NCBI GenBank assembly: GCA_903851455.1
Contig: CAINOM010000098.1
Coordinates: forward strand, 1-9,384
Direction: 5' to 3'
Length of the DNA: 9,384 nucleotides
Source: an uncultured Bacteroidota bacterium
Lineage (GTDB): Bacteria; Bacteroidota; Bacteroidia; Chitinophagales; Chitinophagaceae
The translations under genes and the position numbers were made by a program. Under the pieces are notes generated by a model. The model was not told where the DNA came from, did no database searches, and was given only the letters and a program-made list of their open reading frames with translations. This document shows, piece by piece, positions 7,203 to 9,384 of this stretch (its first letter is position 1; each line of letters begins with the position of its first letter).

Positions 7203-8302
7203 TCGCTATTAATATTTCGCTGTCCTTTTTTGCTTTGGTCCCTTAAAATATTATTTACCAGCTGCAGCCACGCCTGCGCGCCCTTATTATTCCATTGTGT
7301 ATCTCCCGCCCTGTACAATGATGCCGGTTCTTTGCTCTGCTTAAAAAGCGTATACAGATCAATAAAAGGCATCTTCAGCCCGCTGTCATTTTGTACCAGC
7401 GGTATCAGGTTGTTGTACGGGCCCGGCTGCAAAATACTCACTGGGTTTGGAACCACTGAAAGGTATATTTCGGCAAATCCCGCCTGTTTATAATAATCAT
7501 ATATCGTGTCCAGCGAAGCTACTATTGTTTTTGTTTCATTTTCCGCCAGCTGGGCGTAGCTGCTGCAAATATTGTTCTGTGCAACGGTCATCTTGTAAAA
7601 CAGGTAGTCCCCATTATCGGAGATAACGACATCGCCGGACGCCCGGTTGAACAGTTTGTAATTTAATGCCGCCTTCACCTGCCTCGGCAATATCAGGAAA
7701 TTATAGTTGAACAGATGGTATTCCAGGTTTTGGTTGATATGTGGGTTGAACAACAGGTCGGTAAAATTGAGTGACGTAGTTGTAGGTTTTTTGGGTCGCT
7801 TTGCCGCCAGTGGATGCAGCGCATCGTCGTGACCATTTATCCTGAAATTTGATATCATCCCAGCCGTTCTGAACCGTTCCCGCATGAACCGCTCAGACAC
7901 TTCTATGATCATGATATTCCGTTTCGCCGGGTCTAAAGTGTACTCATGAGTGTCATACCGGAAGTGGAAAATGAAACTGTCAAGGCATGCAAAAGTGCCT
8001 TTCGGCATTTCCGCCACATAGCTGTCTCCATACAGGTATAGGTCTATATTTTTGTTCCCTTCACCACTCAGATCTTTGAAGTCGTAGTCTTTTTGTTCGC
8101 GAAATTTTTTAACCTGGTCCAGGTACGACATCGTAGTAAGGTCACCCCACTTGCCTCTTTGCTGCCCCCACCACAGATCATGGTTCGCTTCGTAGGATCG
8201 GCGGTCTTCTATTTGTTCCGACAGGCTTTTTGAGGTAGCAAGAACAAGTGCGGTAATGCCGGTGAGCACAGCCAGGTATGCAATGATTTTTTTCACCAGC
8301 AT
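7199..8302 (-). CDS. SGNH-like membrane-anchored protein A, catalytic His replaced by Gln
   Basis: 367 residues, N-terminal signal anchor (about 5-23) and a periplasmic domain homologous to the other SGNH-like protein. DLYLYGDSYVAEM keeps the nucleophile motif (Ser94). The Asp-x-His motif reads AGDTQWNNKG: Asp334 is present, but Gln336 (CAA) stands where protein B has His334 (CAT). Matching blocks are (I/V)SER, INQNL, LFNY, KAALNY, FNRASGDVVIS and (K/Q)AGF(A/S)E(I/V)Y. Loss of the His suggests a non-catalytic or altered role, for example binding the glycan, accepting the acyl group, or scaffolding the MBOAT protein. It could instead use another base. It is the first gene of the run; AAGGAA four bases before the ATG supports the start. 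Its stop overlaps the MBOAT start (ATGA). Not a pseudogene by frame: it is full length and its motifs are otherwise kept. Confidence 0.8.
   Translation of the reverse strand: MLVKKIIAYLAVLTGITALVLATSKSLSEQIEDRRSYEANHDLWWGQQRGKWGDLTTMSYLDQVKKFREQKDYDFKDLSGEGNKNIDLYLYGDSYVAEMPKGTFACLDSFIFHFRYDTHEYTLDPAKRNIMIIEVSERFMRERFRTAGMISNFRINGHDDALHPLAAKRPKKPTTTSLNFTDLLFNPHINQNLEYHLFNYNFLILPRQVKAALNYKLFNRASGDVVISDNGDYLFYKMTVAQNNICSSYAQLAENETKTIVASLDTIYDYYKQAGFAEIYLSVVPNPVSILQPGPYNNLIPLVQNDSGLKMPFIDLYTLFKQSKEPASLYRAGDTQWNNKGAQAWLQLVNNILRDQSKKGQRNINSE
7620..7675. repeat. Conserved coding block shared with 5123-5178
   Basis: Second copy of the 56-base block in the paralogous SGNH gene, same orientation, 9 differences by hand count. 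It encodes residues 210-228 of the 367-residue protein. Confidence 0.6.
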
Positions 8303-8306
8303 TTAG

Positions 8307-8312
8307 TTCCTT
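8307..8312 (-). promoter_or_regulatory. Ribosome binding site for the first gene of the acylation run
   Basis: AAGGAA on the minus strand, four bases (CTAA) before the ATG at 8300-8302. It is one of the two best Shine-Dalgarno-like sites in the window and fits this gene being the first of its operon. Confidence 0.5.
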
Positions 8313-8351
8313 GTTTTGAAAATAGCTTTACTCATGATCTAGGATAGCCGC

Positions 8352-8391
8352 AAAAAAATAAAAGCCGTCTCTACAAAGAAACGACTTTTAT
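8352..8391 (-). terminator. Intrinsic terminator of the glutamine synthetase gene
   Basis: On the minus strand a 14-base-pair stem (8378-8391 with 8358-8371, two G-U pairs) encloses a 6-base loop (8372-8377) and is followed by a run of seven T (8352-8358, the first shared with the stem base). It lies 21 bases past the glnN stop and ends that transcript. The stem also forms on the plus strand with two C-A mismatches, but it lacks wobble pairing there. The 110-base gap 8303-8412 holds this terminator and the leader of the acylation run; I see no clear promoter box in the rest. Confidence 0.88.
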
Positions 8392-8412
8392 ACTTATTTT
8401 ATTATTTAACGA

Positions 8413-9384
8413 CTACCTCATAAACAGTAGCTCACGGTACTTCGGTAGCTGCCACAGCTTATCATCCACCACCAGTTCCAGATTATCTGCATGGTAGCGT
8501 ATTTTATCAAAGTATGGTTTCACCTCGTGGCAATACTTCAGTGCGCGTTTGTGGAAGTCGGCTATTTCGTTGGCTTTCTTGCGTGCCGCCAGCATAGCTT
8601 CCACATTGTCGTTCACGCCCTGTATATGGCCGCTGATCGTTTCTATCAGGTGCAGCTGGGCTTTGTAGTTCTTCTTGTCGAGGCCTATGTCCTTCAGTCC
8701 GCGCACATTGTCGATCAGCGAATTCTGGTAAGTGATCGCTGCGGGCAGCACATGGTTAGTAGCCAGGTAGCCCAGCAGGCGTGCTTCTATCTGCACCTTC
8801 TTCACATAGTCTTCCAGCATTATTTCGTGGCGTGCTTCCAGTTCGCGCTTGCTGTAGATGCCGTTATCATAAAACACCTGCTTGCCCTTATCTGTCACAA
8901 ATGCGTCAAGCGCTTCCGGTGTGGTCTTAAAGTTGTTGAGGCCGCGGCGTGCAGCTTCTTCAGCCCATTCAGCGCTGTAGTTGTCACCTTCAAAGCGTAT
9001 CTTCTTAGACTTTGTAATGTAGTCGCGCAGCACCTGCAGCACCGCTATTTCTTTCTTGTCTCCCTTTTCTGTGAGCGCGTCCACATCCTTCTTGAACTGT
9101 TTCAGCGTCTCCGCCATTATTGTATTCAGCACCACCATCGGCGAAGCGCAGTTAGCAGAAGAACCTACAGCGCGGAACTCGAATTTGTTCCCCGTGAATG
9201 CAAATGGGCTGGTACGGTTACGGTCCGTATTATCCATCAGCAGTTCTGGTATCTGCTTGTGTATATCCAGCTTCAGTATCACTTCATCCTGCTCGCTGAA
9301 TTTTTCCTTCACCCTTGTCTCTACCTCGTCCAGCACATCGCTCAGGTACTTGCCTATGTATACGGAGATGATGGCGGGAGGAGC
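8413..9384 (-). CDS. glnN: Glutamine synthetase type III, C-terminal part, 5' end outside window
   Basis: The open frame enters at the right edge (reading APPAIISVYIG) and runs 323 codons to TAG at 8413-8415. The family is about 730 residues, so a little under half is visible. Diagnostic blocks are APPAII, MDNTDRNRTSPFAFTGNKFE and FRAVGSSANCASPMVVLN, which belong to the catalytic domain of GSIII, and a long helical C-terminal tail (HADNLELVVDDKLWQLPKYREL) typical of this type. It makes glutamine from glutamate, ammonia and ATP in the cytoplasm, as a large oligomer. GSIII is common in Bacteroidota, which supports the taxonomic reading. Internal GTG or ATG codons could mimic starts but the frame is open to the window edge. 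A strong terminator follows, so it is transcribed apart from the acylation run. Confidence 0.96.
   Translation of the reverse strand, partial: APPAIISVYIGKYLSDVLDEVETRVKEKFSEQDEVILKLDIHKQIPELLMDNTDRNRTSPFAFTGNKFEFRAVGSSANCASPMVVLNTIMAETLKQFKKDVDALTEKGDKKEIAVLQVLRDYITKSKKIRFEGDNYSAEWAEEAARRGLNNFKTTPEALDAFVTDKGKQVFYDNGIYSKRELEARHEIMLEDYVKKVQIEARLLGYLATNHVLPAAITYQNSLIDNVRGLKDIGLDKKNYKAQLHLIETISGHIQGVNDNVEAMLAARKKANEIADFHKRALKYCHEVKPYFDKIRYHADNLELVVDDKLWQLPKYRELLFMR

Noticed and set aside
8303..8357. Bacteroidota-type promoter (TTTG and TAnnTTTG) before the acylation run
   Set aside because: TTTG next to the terminator T-run and a TATTTTCA further on are present, but the 26-base spacing is too long and the -7 box is imperfect; a promoter is expected here but not shown.
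1..9384. CRISPR array, tRNA, rRNA, insertion sequence or phage genes
   Set aside because: No regularly spaced repeats, RNA gene hallmarks, transposase motifs or inverted terminal repeats were seen; almost all bases lie in well-supported genes.

Overview
The window looks like chromosomal DNA from a member of the Bacteroidota, possibly close to Chitinophagaceae or Sphingobacteriales. The main evidence is the type III glutamine synthetase, the arsenic genes ending in a Cys-rich methyltransferase tail, the rarity of strong Shine-Dalgarno sequences and moderate GC. Genus cannot be called from sequence alone. Coding density is very high; the only gene-free stretches are 110, 59 and 33 bases.

Region 1 (1-1241, + strand) is the 3' end of an arsenic-resistance operon: the tail of an arsenite methyltransferase (ArsM), a MIP-family channel that resembles plant NIP metalloid channels (NPA/NPV motifs), and a low-molecular-weight-phosphatase-type arsenate reductase (ArsC). 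As(V) would be reduced by ArsC, and As(III) would then leave through the channel or be methylated by ArsM.

Region 2 (1238-8302, - strand) is a compact five-gene run, transcribed right to left. The order is SGNH-like membrane-anchored protein A, an AlgI-type MBOAT O-acyltransferase, SGNH-like protein B (paralogue of A), then two paralogous polytopic proteins that look like GT-C glycosyltransferases with an unusual Trp-rich C-terminal domain. The first three genes are joined by a 4-base overlap and a 2-base gap. The layout suggests an envelope or secreted glycan that is modified by O-acylation, with the GT-C-like proteins adding sugars or handling the same glycan. The substrate is unknown. Protein A has lost the catalytic His of its Asp-x-His motif (Gln instead), while protein B keeps it, so the pair may be one enzyme plus one non-catalytic partner. 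This duplicated SGNH/MBOAT/GT-C arrangement is the best candidate for an undescribed system here.

Region 3 (8352-9384, - strand) is the C-terminal part of type III glutamine synthetase, running off the right edge, followed by a clear intrinsic terminator that separates it from Region 2. The arsenic operon and the acylation cluster converge with overlapping stop codons and no visible terminator between them.
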